A model generated the notes under the pieces. It did not search any database. It was not told the origin of the DNA and worked only from the letters and a program-made list of their open reading frames with translations. Positions 9,734 to 18,813 of a stretch of 64,000 nucleotides of DNA are shown piece by piece; the stretch's first letter is position 1, and each line of letters begins with the position of its first letter. The position numbers and the translations under genes were made by a program. Source of the DNA: Rariloculus sp965263005 (GTDB lineage Bacteria > Pseudomonadota > Gammaproteobacteria > Steroidobacterales > Rariloculaceae); the NCBI RefSeq assembly GCF_965263005.1, contig NZ_OZ253579.1, forward strand, positions 4,154,001-4,218,000, written 5' to 3'.

Positions 9734-9830
9734 CGATGTTGCTCTCCGTGCCTGCCGGGGGTGTTGCTCGGCCGGGCCGTTCACGGATAATCCGATCGCC
9801 TTGAGCTGACCCGATCCAAAGAGGCGATCA

Positions 9831-11501
9831 ATGGCCCAATACATCTATACCACGAACAGGCTGGCAAAAATCGTCCCGCCGAAGCGTTATATCCTGCGTG
9901 ACATCAGCCTGAGCTTCTTTCCTGGCGCCAAGATCGGCGTATTGGGACTGAACGGGGCGGGAAAGTCGACGCTGCTCAGAATCATGGCCGGCGTCGACCC
10001 GGACTTCGATGGCGAAGCGAGGCCGCAACCCGGCATAAGGATAGGCTATCTGCCGCAGGAACCGGAGCTCGACGCCGGCAAGTCGGTTCGGGGCGCCGTT
10101 GAAGAAGGCATCGCCGAGATAATCGCGCTCGTTACCCGGTTCAACGAGATAAGTGACCGATTTGCCGAGCCGCTCGGCGACGAGGAAATGAATGAGCTGC
10201 TCGCGGAGCAGGGCAAGATTCAGGATGCGATCGAAGCGGCTGACGGCTGGGAAGTCGAGCGAAAACTCCAGATCGCCGCCCAGGCGTTACGGCTGCCGCC
10301 GTGGGACGCGGCGATCGATACGCTGTCGGGCGGCGAGCGCCGGCGTGTCGCGCTGTGCCGTTTGCTGCTTTCGAACCCTGACATGCTGCTGCTCGACGAG
10401 CCGACAAACCATCTCGATGCCGAATCGGTTGCCTGGCTCGAACGGTTTCTCGACGAGTATCCGGGCACCGTCATGGCAGTCACCCACGATCGCTATTTTC
10501 TCGACAACGCGGCGGGCTGGATACTCGAGCTCGATCGCGGCTACGGGATTCCATGGCGCGGCAACTACAGCTCGTGGCTCGACCAGAAAGCACAGCGGCT
10601 CGCGATCGAGGAGAAGCACGAGGCGGCCCGGCAGCGCGCGATCAGGACCGAGCTCGAGTGGGTCCGGTCGAATCCGCGTGCGCGCCAGGCCAAGGCGAAG
10701 GCTCGCCTCGAGCGTTTCGACGAGCTCGCGTCGAAGGATATTCAGGCCCGCAACGAGACCAACGAGATCTACATTCCTCCCGGACCCCGGCTCGGCGACG
10801 CCGTGATCGAAGCGCGCTCCATAGGCAAGTCATTCGGCGACCGGATGCTGTTCGAGAACCTGAGCTTCGACCTGCCGCCCGGCGGGATCGTCGGCGTGAT
10901 CGGACCGAACGGCGCCGGCAAGACGACGCTGTTCAAGATGCTCGTCGGCACCGAGAAGCCGGACACGGGTTCGATCCATATCGGCGAATCGGTCGAGCTT
11001 GCCTACGTCGACCAGTCACGCGACGTCCTCGACGACGCCAAGACCGTATGGGAGGAAATCAGCGACGGCCAGGACATCCTGCGCGTCGGCAACTACGAGA
11101 CGCAATCGCGCGCCTACGTCGGCCGGTTCAATTTCCGCGGCGCCGGGCAGCAGAAGAAGGTCAGTCTGCTGTCGGGAGGCGAGCGCAATCGCGTGCACCT
11201 GGCCAAACTGCTCCGCTCGGGAGGCAACGTGCTGCTGCTCGACGAGCCGACCAACGATCTTGACGTCGAGACCTTGCGGGCGCTCGAAGACGCCCTGCTG
11301 AACTTTCCGGGCTGCGCCGTCGTCATCTCGCACGACCGCTGGTTCCTGGACCGCATCGCGACACACGTGCTCGCGTTCGAAGGAGGCGGCGAGGTCGTCT
11401 ATTTCCGGGGCAACTATGCAGGCTATGCGGCCGATCTTGCGCGGCGCAAGGGCAAGCACGCGAGCCAGCCGCACCGGACTCGCTACACGCGGCTGGGCTA
11501 A
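9831..11501 (+). CDS. ettA: Energy-dependent translational throttle protein EttA (ABC-F)
   Basis: ABC-F ATPase that binds the ribosomal E site and gates the first elongation steps according to the ATP/ADP ratio. The 556-residue protein has two ABC domains. The first has Walker A GLNGAGKSTLLR, signature LSGGERRRVALCRLLL and Walker B MLLLDEPTNHLD. The second has GPNGAGKTTLFK, LSGGERNRVHLAKLL and VLLLDEPTNDLD. Between them lies the charged P-site tRNA-interaction motif region (about residues 240-310, including VRSNPRARQAKAKARL). It begins MAQYIYTTNRLAKIVPPK, typical of EttA, and its length matches E. coli EttA (555). It is transcribed alone, divergent from the deacetylase gene. Confidence 0.97.
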   Translation: MAQYIYTTNRLAKIVPPKRYILRDISLSFFPGAKIGVLGLNGAGKSTLLRIMAGVDPDFDGEARPQPGIRIGYLPQEPELDAGKSVRGAVEEGIAEIIALVTRFNEISDRFAEPLGDEEMNELLAEQGKIQDAIEAADGWEVERKLQIAAQALRLPPWDAAIDTLSGGERRRVALCRLLLSNPDMLLLDEPTNHLDAESVAWLERFLDEYPGTVMAVTHDRYFLDNAAGWILELDRGYGIPWRGNYSSWLDQKAQRLAIEEKHEAARQRAIRTELEWVRSNPRARQAKAKARLERFDELASKDIQARNETNEIYIPPGPRLGDAVIEARSIGKSFGDRMLFENLSFDLPPGGIVGVIGPNGAGKTTLFKMLVGTEKPDTGSIHIGESVELAYVDQSRDVLDDAKTVWEEISDGQDILRVGNYETQSRAYVGRFNFRGAGQQKKVSLLSGGERNRVHLAKLLRSGGNVLLLDEPTNDLDVETLRALEDALLNFPGCAVVISHDRWFLDRIATHVLAFEGGGEVVYFRGNYAGYAADLARRKGKHASQPHRTRYTRLG

Positions 11502-11509
11502 CCCCCAAT

Positions 11510-14500
11510 CTAAAACGAACCGCGCACCAGGCCGGTGCGGCCGTCGAGGGTCAGGCCGAGGATCGCCTGCCAGTCACGTGTGAGCTCGGGCGAATCGGCC
11601 GGCAACGGCTCCTCGGCCGGCCGGGTCAGGTCGAGACTGTGAAACGCCGCACGACCCGTTTCCCGGCCGTCGACCAATCTCACCGTCTCCCCCTGCGGCC
11701 CCGTGAGCACCGCATCGGACTCAAGCCCGACAGGCAGCAACCGTGTATTGACGATCGACAGGCCATCGCCGGTCAGCTCAAGCCGGTGCATCCAGTGACC
11801 GCTGCGCGCGAGCACGAAACGTCCGTCGGGACTGAAATCGAGCCACGACACGGCGTGCGAGAACACACTCGGTTCGCCGTTCGGCGCGGCCGTGCTCACG
11901 TCCCATAGCTGAAGGTTGCCGCCGCTGTCGCCGGTCGCGAACAAGCGCGCGTCAGGCGAGAACGCGACCGCCTGGATGGCTGCCTGGGCACGCGACGAGA
12001 GAAGCGGTTCCGCGCCGCGTGGCGCGCCAAAAAATATGTTTCCCGCGCTGTCGCCCACGGCAACCAGCTCGGCCTGACGCGAGAAAGCGACGGCGAGCGC
12101 TGCGCCGTTTACCGGTATCTCACCGACAAGTTCGCCGTCCCGCGCGGACCACACTCTGGCCGAATACTCCGCCGCGCTGACGACCCATCGGCCGTCGGCG
12201 CTGATCTCGACCGCACGCACGGGTCCTGCCGGGTGGCGCATGAACGCGGGACCCGGCGCGCCGCTCGTCGAGTCCCAGACGCGAACGCCACCATCGGCGC
12301 CGCCGCTTGCGGCAAGGCCGCTTGACGCGTTTAACGCGAGACTTGTGACCATGCCGCGGTGGCCGATAAAATCCACGCTGTCAGTGATGGCGCCCGGCCG
12401 CTGCAGCTCGTCGACGCCGCGTACACGGACATGTCCGCCTCGATACCCGAACGCCGCGGTCCGACCCTCGCGGTCGAGCGCGAGCGCGGACAACTCCCGA
12501 TCGGGCTGCGGTCCGATTGTGCGCTCATCGAGCCGCCACAGCCGAAACACCGTACCGCCGTTGACAGTCAGCATTTGCCGGCCGTCGGGCGAGAGGCGCG
12601 TCATGAGGTCGGTATCGAGGCGAAAGTAGCTCGGGCTCAGTTCGCCACTGAGATCGCAGACCTGGACATGGCCGGGCGAAGCCTCGAACGCGAGCACACC
12701 GGCATTCGCCGCCACGCTGACGCTCGCCGGGTCGATCGTGGTGCCGAGCAGAGACGCCTCGGGCAACACCGAGCCCGCTGAGTCGGGCGCAATCTGCCAC
12801 GCCAGCAGATCGCCGGCGCTGTCGATCGTAACGAGAAGTTCCTGTCCGGGCACGGCGATGAGCCGTTCGATCGCGCGCTGGTGCCCCAGAACCGCGAGCT
12901 GCCGCCCGTCGCGCGGATCGACGACGCGGACTCGCCCGGCGGAATCGAGCAGGGCCAGGTAACGCGCCTCAGGACCGAGCACCCAGTCCGTCGCTTCGCC
13001 GACGCCGCCGGCGCTGCCGACCAACTCGCCGGTCTCGACGCTTGCGAGACTGAACTGCGGCGGCGAAAAATTCGCTCGCTCGGCGACCACGACGTAGTCT
13101 CCGTCTACGCTGAGCGCGGGCGGGAGAACGAACCCTGTCCGCGTTTCCAGACGCGCGCTCGGCGCCTCCCGGCCGACATCCCAGATCATCAATGCGTCGC
13201 CGGTCATGACGAGCGCGCGGGAGTGCGCGGCGCTGTAAACGACGTGCTCGACCGATGATTGCATCTGCACATCGCCGACGAGCACGCCCTGCAGCAGATC
13301 CCAGACGGCGAGCGCGCCGACTGTCCCGGGTCGCGTCGGCCGGGCCAGCGCAGTGCGGCCCGTGTCGTCGAGATCGATCTCGACTTCGTCGGTCCTGACC
13401 GGATCGGGAATTGCGATACCCTGCTCGAGCACGTCCGTGTATACCGTGTCGTCGGCAGCGAACTGCAACCCCCAGCTCAAGAGCACTCCAACTTCTTCCG
13501 ATCGGCGGTCGACTACGGTCAGCCGCCAGGGTCCTCGCCTACCCTCGCCGGCTAACGCGACCAACGGCGAACCGGCCCGAGCGCTAAATCGCAACGCCTG
13601 CTGATCGGCACGCGGCTGCGGCACGGCAAGCGTTGCCTGCGCGCCGCTTGGCGCCGTCAAGGTGACGAGCAAGTCGCTCGCCTTGGCGTGCCGCAAGGTC
13701 AGCAACAGGTCGAGCGCGCCAGCCATACCGCCGTCGGCGACGTTCATCTCTCGGGTGACCGGCACATGCTGCAGCGCCGTCAACCGTCCCGGGATGCGCT
13801 CGACCCGGCCCACGTCTGCCGCGGCTGTCGACTGCGGCGTCTCGAGCAACGCGAGACGCTGCACGCGATGAGCCTGGTCGATGACGACCAACTCGTCGCG
13901 CTGCCAATCGATCCGCCAATCGAGCGGCGGTTCGGTGAGGCGAAAGCTGCGCGTAAGCCGTCGATAATCCGGGCCGATCAGCTCGGCTGCGCTTGCAAGC
14001 ACGGCTTCGCGCTGGCCCGGCAATGCCTGAACTGCAAGCAGCAAGGCTTCATCCCGCTGCTCGCGGTTCGCAGCCTCCCGGGCACGGCGCAGCCAATACT
14101 CTCCGACGAGCTCATCGGCGAGCCGAGCGCGCTCCGGCAAGCTTCTGAGCACAGCGTCAGCGGCCAGCACCTCGGCGATCGTACGCGCAGACTGGCTGCG
14201 GCGCGCCATCGCCTCGGCCAGCAGCCGGTCCGCCCGGCCTGCGAAGCCCGGTATGCGGTGGAGCTTTTCGTATGCATCCTGGGCGACCGCATAGTCCTCG
14301 GTCACGACCGACAGAGTGTCGATATAGGGCCGCGGCAGGACTTGCAGATACCAAAGCGGGAGCAGCACGACGATGGCCACGGCCGCCACGGCCGCAAGCG
14401 GCTTGCGCCAATTGATCGGCAGCGCGGATACCGCCCAGTTGGCGTCGAACACGTGCTCGTAGAGTCGGTTCCTGTAGCGCAGTCGACCACCATCGTCGCG

Positions 14501-15508
14501 GCCGACGACGCCGGCCAGGGTCAGTAGCTCGTGCGCAACGGAACCCGCAGGGGAAGTGACCTCGGCCCTTCGCCCCAATCTCGCGAGCAACGACAACGCC
14601 TGCCGCGTTGCCGGGGACTTTGTCGTAAGCAAGGTCCGAATGTGGTTGAGCAGCGGTTCCTCGCGAGATGCGCCCGGCACGAGAAAAAGCTCCTGGACCG
14701 TGCGATACACGTCCGCGAGCATCCCGCCCTTTCTTGCTACTCCACGCGCCACCTTCTGCGTGAGATAGGGTTGCCCCCGCGTCCAGCCGTAGACCCTGTC
14801 CATAAGCGCACGACCGGACTCGTCATCGAGACCGAAGCCGGCGGCAAGCTGATGGCATTGCGCCGCGCTGAAGTCGGCCACGTCGATCGCGCGACCGTCC
14901 GTGAACGGCGACCAGCCCTCGTCCGGGCAGAGCCTGCCTGGCGTGCTGACGCCAAGAACGACAAAATTCAGCCGGCTGAAGTCGGGCTCGGAGACGCGCC
15001 GCGCGTAACAGGTGCGAATGGCGGAAAACAACTCCTTTGCAAACGGTAGTTCCTGGGCACGCTCGATCTCATCGAAGAAGATCGTCACGGGCTCGAGCGT
15101 CTTCGTCAGAACAATGTCCGAGAAGAACTCCACGAGCCGCTGCTCGCCGAGCAAAACGCTCTTGTCCTGCCACCACGATTGCAGATCGACCTTGAGCCGC
15201 AGCTCGCGCAGCACGCGATACGCGATGCTGTAGTACCAGCGGCCCGCGTCGTCGCCGTCGCCGCGCGCGCCGATCTGCGTCAGATCGACGACGGCAGCAA
15301 GCTGCCGTCGCTGGCGCAGCTTGCTGATCGCGCGGGCCATGAGGCTCGACTTGCCCGACGCGCGCGGGCTCAACACATAGGAGAATTGCTGATCGGCGAT
15401 GCTCTCGAGCAGCGCTTCATCGGCGCGACGCACGATGTAGCAGGCCCTGTCGGGCTGAACGGGTCCGCCGACGACGAAGAAATCACCTGCATGCGTTACT
15501 CTTGACAC
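11510..15508 (-). CDS. Giant AAA-like ATPase / transmembrane / P-domain-like / WD40 repeat protein
   Basis: A 1332-residue protein of unusual architecture. Residues 1-360 resemble the AAA-35/STAND-type module: Walker A SPRASGKSSLMAR near 47-59, Walker B VTIFFDEIER near 141-150, and a sensor-like VLGVSTPGRL. A single hydrophobic span lies at about 369-390 (AAVAAVAIVVLLPLWYL). Residues 395-520 are helical. About 575-685 resembles the jelly-roll P-domain of proprotein convertases (LLLTLRHAKASDLLVTLTAP through GPWRLTVVDRRSEEVGVLLS). The rest, about 720-1330, is a WD40-like propeller region with GGADGGVRVWDSTSGAP and DSGGNLQLWDVSTAAP. The start is GTG 15508, only 17 bases from the divergent kinase-like gene. 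Such STAND-WD40 proteins usually act as signal-gated switches; the ligand and role are unknown. Confidence 0.8.
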   Translation of the reverse strand: MSRVTHAGDFFVVGGPVQPDRACYIVRRADEALLESIADQQFSYVLSPRASGKSSLMARAISKLRQRRQLAAVVDLTQIGARGDGDDAGRWYYSIAYRVLRELRLKVDLQSWWQDKSVLLGEQRLVEFFSDIVLTKTLEPVTIFFDEIERAQELPFAKELFSAIRTCYARRVSEPDFSRLNFVVLGVSTPGRLCPDEGWSPFTDGRAIDVADFSAAQCHQLAAGFGLDDESGRALMDRVYGWTRGQPYLTQKVARGVARKGGMLADVYRTVQELFLVPGASREEPLLNHIRTLLTTKSPATRQALSLLARLGRRAEVTSPAGSVAHELLTLAGVVGRDDGGRLRYRNRLYEHVFDANWAVSALPINWRKPLAAVAAVAIVVLLPLWYLQVLPRPYIDTLSVVTEDYAVAQDAYEKLHRIPGFAGRADRLLAEAMARRSQSARTIAEVLAADAVLRSLPERARLADELVGEYWLRRAREAANREQRDEALLLAVQALPGQREAVLASAAELIGPDYRRLTRSFRLTEPPLDWRIDWQRDELVVIDQAHRVQRLALLETPQSTAAADVGRVERIPGRLTALQHVPVTREMNVADGGMAGALDLLLTLRHAKASDLLVTLTAPSGAQATLAVPQPRADQQALRFSARAGSPLVALAGEGRRGPWRLTVVDRRSEEVGVLLSWGLQFAADDTVYTDVLEQGIAIPDPVRTDEVEIDLDDTGRTALARPTRPGTVGALAVWDLLQGVLVGDVQMQSSVEHVVYSAAHSRALVMTGDALMIWDVGREAPSARLETRTGFVLPPALSVDGDYVVVAERANFSPPQFSLASVETGELVGSAGGVGEATDWVLGPEARYLALLDSAGRVRVVDPRDGRQLAVLGHQRAIERLIAVPGQELLVTIDSAGDLLAWQIAPDSAGSVLPEASLLGTTIDPASVSVAANAGVLAFEASPGHVQVCDLSGELSPSYFRLDTDLMTRLSPDGRQMLTVNGGTVFRLWRLDERTIGPQPDRELSALALDREGRTAAFGYRGGHVRVRGVDELQRPGAITDSVDFIGHRGMVTSLALNASSGLAASGGADGGVRVWDSTSGAPGPAFMRHPAGPVRAVEISADGRWVVSAAEYSARVWSARDGELVGEIPVNGAALAVAFSRQAELVAVGDSAGNIFFGAPRGAEPLLSSRAQAAIQAVAFSPDARLFATGDSGGNLQLWDVSTAAPNGEPSVFSHAVSWLDFSPDGRFVLARSGHWMHRLELTGDGLSIVNTRLLPVGLESDAVLTGPQGETVRLVDGRETGRAAFHSLDLTRPAEEPLPADSPELTRDWQAILGLTLDGRTGLVRGSF

Positions 15509-15525
15509 TGCTCAGGATTGTAGCA

Positions 15526-16176
15526 ATGGGCGCGCAGCGAATACTAAAGCGAGACAGCCTCGGCACGGTGCAACTTGGGACCGACGGCAGCGAACGCGCG
15601 GTAATTCGGGACACGAGCGAGGCCCGCTGGTGGGCACGATACCTCGCTGCACACCTCGCGCGGCGCGAAGCCACGGCTCTCGCAGTGCTCGACGGGCAAC
15701 CGGGAACACCGCGCCTGATCAGTTTCGACGGCAAGGCGCTGAAGCGGACCTGGTTGCCGGGCTCACCGATGTATCTCGGCCACCCGGGCTCGAGGCAGTA
15801 CTTCAGGCGGGCTCAGAAGCTGTTGTTTCGCATGCACCGCAGCGGTGTCGCACACAACGACCTCGCCAAGGAAGCCAATTGGATCTGCATGCCCGACGAC
15901 CGTCCCGCCATCGTCGACTTTCAGCTTGCGATCGTCTCGACCCGGCGCGGCCGATTGTTTCGCTTGCTCGCACGCGAAGATTTGCGTCACCTGCTCAAGC
16001 ACAAGCGCCGCTATCTGCCCGAAGCGCTCACGCGGAGGCAGCACGCGCTGCTTGCGCAACCCTCGGCCGCCGCGCGGTTATGGCGATTGTGGTTCAAGCC
16101 GCCATATCACTTCGTAACGCGGCGAATCCTCGGCTGGCCGGAACGCGACGGACCCGAGGAACGCCAACAAGGTTGA
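15526..16176 (+). CDS. Small kinase-like protein (LPS-kinase/RIO-like fold)
   Basis: A 216-residue protein with a shortened protein-kinase-like core. The catalytic-loop motif is GVAHNDLAKEANWI (Asp and Asn in the HxD...N arrangement) and the metal motif is PAIVDFQLAIV, a variant of DFG. An ATP-lysine candidate lies in the GTDGSERAVIRDT region but is not clear. This pattern fits small gammaproteobacterial LPS-kinase-like or RIO-like phosphotransferases. The basic C terminus (WFKPPYHFVTRRILGWPERD) may sit at the membrane. ATG 15526 is chosen over the TTG at 15502, which would overlap the divergent gene start. The substrate is unknown; cell-envelope glycolipid is a guess from the fold family. 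Confidence 0.7.
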   Translation: MGAQRILKRDSLGTVQLGTDGSERAVIRDTSEARWWARYLAAHLARREATALAVLDGQPGTPRLISFDGKALKRTWLPGSPMYLGHPGSRQYFRRAQKLLFRMHRSGVAHNDLAKEANWICMPDDRPAIVDFQLAIVSTRRGRLFRLLAREDLRHLLKHKRRYLPEALTRRQHALLAQPSAAARLWRLWFKPPYHFVTRRILGWPERDGPEERQQG

Positions 16177-16256
16177 GCCTGGCGGCGAAGATTGACACGA
16201 ATGTCGCCGCTGCCGCGTTCGGCTATGATTGCCGGTGCTCGATTCCGAAACCGCAC

Positions 16257-16502
16257 ATGGAAATTTGCCACGCACACAATTTGAGTCGCGAACCGGCGGC
16301 GGCCAAGCCGTTCGGAATTCGCGTCAGCCTGCCGCGCGGAGACTCCTTTGCGCGCCTGCTGGGTCCGGACTGGGAGCGCTACCACTGGTATGCGACGACC
16401 GAGGAACGCGACGCGGCACTCGTGGAGATGGCGAGCGAGCATCGTTACTCGAGGCGCGGCGACCGGCCGACGCTGCGCTTCGATCCCGTCGACGCGACCT
16501 AG
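16257..16502 (+). CDS. Small conserved-looking hypothetical protein, 81 aa
   Basis: The frame encodes MEICHAHNLSREPAAAKPFG followed by a compact charged region (IRVSLPRGDSFARLLGPDWE, then YHWYATTEERDAALVEMASE) and ends in RPTLRFDPVD. There is no signal peptide or membrane segment, so it is probably a small soluble cytoplasmic protein. The WERYHWYATTEERDAAL segment looks like a folded domain rather than random coding. The frame is open further upstream, but ATG 16257 is the natural start. Its stop codon lies four bases before the family 2 repeat at 16506. I do not recognise a family. Confidence 0.55.
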   Translation: MEICHAHNLSREPAAAKPFGIRVSLPRGDSFARLLGPDWERYHWYATTEERDAALVEMASEHRYSRRGDRPTLRFDPVDAT

Positions 16503-16505
16503 TGT

Positions 16506-16767
16506 CCCGGCCCACAAATAGCGTCATATTCAGCGCTTCTCAGCAAGGCTGCTGGCAAGGCGCGGAACGCAGGGAATGGTGGGGCCTTTGCCAAGGGCCG
16601 CAACACGGTCAGTAGCCTTGCTGAGGGCACCCTGCGGGAGTGAGCAGAACGCGCCATTACGGCGTTTCACTCCTTGCCAATATGCCCGATATTGCCTGCG
16701 GAGCGCGTCTTGACTTTGCGGTGCCGCGTCCTGCTCACTCTGAATGGGATGTTATTTGTGGGCCGGG
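16506..16767. repeat. Family 2 dispersed element with terminal inverted repeats
   Basis: A 262-base non-coding element. Its ends are inverted repeats: 16506-16533 begins CCCGGCCCACAAATA, and the complement of 16740-16767 begins with the same 15 bases, with 24 of 28 positions matching overall. Inside, CTCAGCAAGGCT (16539-16550) pairs perfectly with AGCCTTGCTGAG (16614-16625), so the left third can form a cruciform or RNA hairpin. Related sequence occurs at 49088-49199 and 30534-30560. There is no transposase and no clear target duplication. It occupies most of the 381-base gene-free stretch 16503-16883; the remainder should hold the promoter of the next gene, although none is obvious. Confidence 0.8.
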
Positions 16768-16883
16768 TCGCCAAACCCAGTTAACTTGGCCAATCTTCAG
16801 GTATCTACAGAGACGGCGTTGCGTCGCGCCGCGCACAATCGCCTTGCACTCGAGGTCACAGGACTCACATACGGAGCAAGGCA

Positions 16884-17417
16884 ATGAACACCCAGCGCAA
16901 CATTCTTTCGGCACTTTCGGCACTTTCGGCAATGGTCTTTCTGGCTGCATCGGGCACGGCACACGCTGCCGCTGCGACCCCCGTCCCGCAGACCGGGAAC
17001 CTCATCGAACCCGCCCCGTATTCCGACGGCGCCGGCATGGTCGAGCCCGTCATGGAGGAAGTGATCGTTACGGCCAAGTATCCCCAACGTCTGCCGACGG
17101 CCAGGTATGGCGAATATCCGCCGATCGAGATCGTCACGGTGACCGCGAAATACCCGGAGCACCTGCGCATGGAAGAGGTCAGCGAGACAGCACGGCCCCG
17201 GCCGCATCGCGCATTTCGGCCGAGTCGAGTGCATCGGGCAACCCCGCCGAGCATCGAAACTGCCGAACCGGCCGCGTACACAATCCTCGACGACGCTGTC
17301 GTCGTCGTTGCCTACGAGTTCGATCCCGGCCTGATGGCGCTCACTGCGCAAGATTTCGTGCCGGAGCTGCCGCGGCTTGATGCCGAGCCCGCGGTGCAAC
17401 GCACGTTCCTGCTTTGA
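16884..17417 (+). CDS. Exported protein with two VTAKYP motifs, function unknown
   Basis: A 177-residue protein with a Sec signal peptide (MNTQRNILSALSALSAMVFL, cleavage likely after GTAHA or AHAAA). The mature part is proline-rich and carries MEEVIVTAKYP near residues 52-62 and a second copy IEIVTVTAKYP near 86-96. The EEVIVTA string closely resembles the segment at the mature N terminus of many TonB-dependent receptors from gammaproteobacteria, but no receptor barrel is present. The signal-peptide DNA contains three tandem copies of CTTTCGGCA (16905-16931). It is convergent with proA, with a strong hairpin between them. No family recognised. Confidence 0.65.
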   Translation: MNTQRNILSALSALSAMVFLAASGTAHAAAATPVPQTGNLIEPAPYSDGAGMVEPVMEEVIVTAKYPQRLPTARYGEYPPIEIVTVTAKYPEHLRMEEVSETARPRPHRAFRPSRVHRATPPSIETAEPAAYTILDDAVVVVAYEFDPGLMALTAQDFVPELPRLDAEPAVQRTFLL

Positions 17418-17463
17418 ACGGCTGCCGTCCAGTCCGGCGCCGACGACGATCGAATCGCAACCG

Positions 17464-17496
17464 GCCTGCTCCCCGTCCCTGGTCCGGGGAGCAGGC
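17464..17496. terminator. Perfect 12-bp hairpin between convergent genes
   Basis: GCCTGCTCCCCG at 17464-17475 is the exact complement of CGGGGAGCAGGC at 17485-17496, with a nine-base loop. It sits between the end of the exported-protein gene on the plus strand and the end of proA on the minus strand. There is no T tract on either side, so it would be a non-canonical or transcript-end-protecting structure. Position and symmetry support a bidirectional terminator role. Confidence 0.6.
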
Positions 17497-17514
17497 AGCC
17501 CTCATCCAAAAGCG

Positions 17515-18810
17515 CTACGGCCGCGTCTGGCCGGTACCGCGCACTACGTACTTGTAGCTCGTCAACTCCGCTGCGCCTACCGGGCCGCGCGCATGGATAC
17601 GCCCCGTCGCGATACCGATCTCCGCGCCCATGCCAAACTCGCCACCGTCGGCGAACTGCGTCGACGTATTGTGCATGACGATCGCGCTGTCGAGATCCCT
17701 TGCGAACTGATCGCTCGCGGCGGCATCGTCGGTCACGATGGCATCGGTATGCCCCGAGCCATAGGTGCGAATGTGCTCGAGCGCGGCGTCGATGCCGTCG
17801 ACGACCCTGACCGCGACGATCGCGTCGAGGTACTCCTTGCCCCAATCGGAGCGCTCGGCCGGTTTGACGGCCGCGTTGACAGCCGCAGCCGGCGCATCGC
17901 CTCGAACCTCGCAGCCGGCATCGAGGAGGTCGGCAACGATCGGCGCAAGATGGGTATCGGCGCACGCGCGGTCGACGAGCACGGCCTCGGTGGCGCCGCA
18001 GATACCGGTTCGCCTCATTTTGGCGTTGACCACCAGGCGCCGCGCCATGTCGAGGTTCGCGGCGCCGTGCACGTAGGTGTGGCAGATACCCTCGAGATGC
18101 CCCATGACGGGCACGCGCGCGTCTTGCTGTACACGCGAGATCAGACCCTTGCCGCCGCGCGGTACGATGACGTCAACGAACTGCCCCATGTCGCGCAACA
18201 GAATGCCGACGGCCTCCCGGTCCTGGGTGGGTACCATCTGAATCGCGCCCTCGGGGAGACCCTGGGCCGCGAGCGCTCGTGCCAGGCAGGCATGAATCGC
18301 AGCGTTCGATCGCGCGCTTTCGGTGCCGCCGCGCAGGATTACCGCATTGCCGCTCTTCAGACACAACGCGCCCGCGTCGGCGGTCACGTTCGGACGGCTC
18401 TCGTAAATGATCCCGATCACGCCCAGCGGTACGCGCACACGCTGTATGCTGAGGCCGTTCGGACGTTCCCATTCGGCGATGACCTGTCCAACCGGGTCGT
18501 CCAGCTTAGCAATCGACTCGATGCCCAGCGCCATGGCTTCGACCCTCGATTCGTCGAGCGCGAGCCGGTCGAGCATCGCACTTGACAGCCCGCGCTGCTT
18601 CGCGTGCTCACAGTCGCGCTCGTTCGCATCGAGAATCGCGGCTGCAGACTGCCGGATTACGCTTGCCGCGGTGTCAAGGACGGCATTCCTTGTCTCGCTC
18701 GACGCCCTCGCGAGTACGCCAGCCGCTGCCCGCGCGGCGCGGCCGAGGCCCATCATCTGCTCAGGAAGACTGACGTTCAGTTCACGGTTGGCGATATTCA
18801 TCGGGGTCAT
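17515..18810 (-). CDS. proA: Gamma-glutamyl phosphate reductase
   Basis: Second enzyme of proline synthesis; reduces glutamyl-5-phosphate to glutamate semialdehyde with NADPH. The 431-residue product has VPLGVIGIIYESRPNVTADA, CLKSGNAVILRGGTESARSN, the catalytic cysteine region RRTGICGATEAVLVDR and the end RGPVGAAELTSYKYVVRGTG. It starts three bases downstream of the proB stop, so the two are cotranscribed, probably with ilvH. Length agrees with the family (about 415-430). Confidence 0.97.
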   Translation of the reverse strand: MTPMNIANRELNVSLPEQMMGLGRAARAAAGVLARASSETRNAVLDTAASVIRQSAAAILDANERDCEHAKQRGLSSAMLDRLALDESRVEAMALGIESIAKLDDPVGQVIAEWERPNGLSIQRVRVPLGVIGIIYESRPNVTADAGALCLKSGNAVILRGGTESARSNAAIHACLARALAAQGLPEGAIQMVPTQDREAVGILLRDMGQFVDVIVPRGGKGLISRVQQDARVPVMGHLEGICHTYVHGAANLDMARRLVVNAKMRRTGICGATEAVLVDRACADTHLAPIVADLLDAGCEVRGDAPAAAVNAAVKPAERSDWGKEYLDAIVAVRVVDGIDAALEHIRTYGSGHTDAIVTDDAAASDQFARDLDSAIVMHNTSTQFADGGEFGMGAEIGIATGRIHARGPVGAAELTSYKYVVRGTGQTRP

Positions 18811-18813
18811 CTC

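Noticed and set aside
7499..9830. FMN riboswitch ahead of the riboflavin genes
   Set aside because: ribD follows nrdR with a four-base overlap and no leader region with FMN-element features was recognised.
11510..15508. Classical NB-ARC or NACHT-type STAND immune gene
   Set aside because: The ATPase part looks more like the AAA-35 group. No toxin or nuclease domain is visible, so an immune role is not supported.
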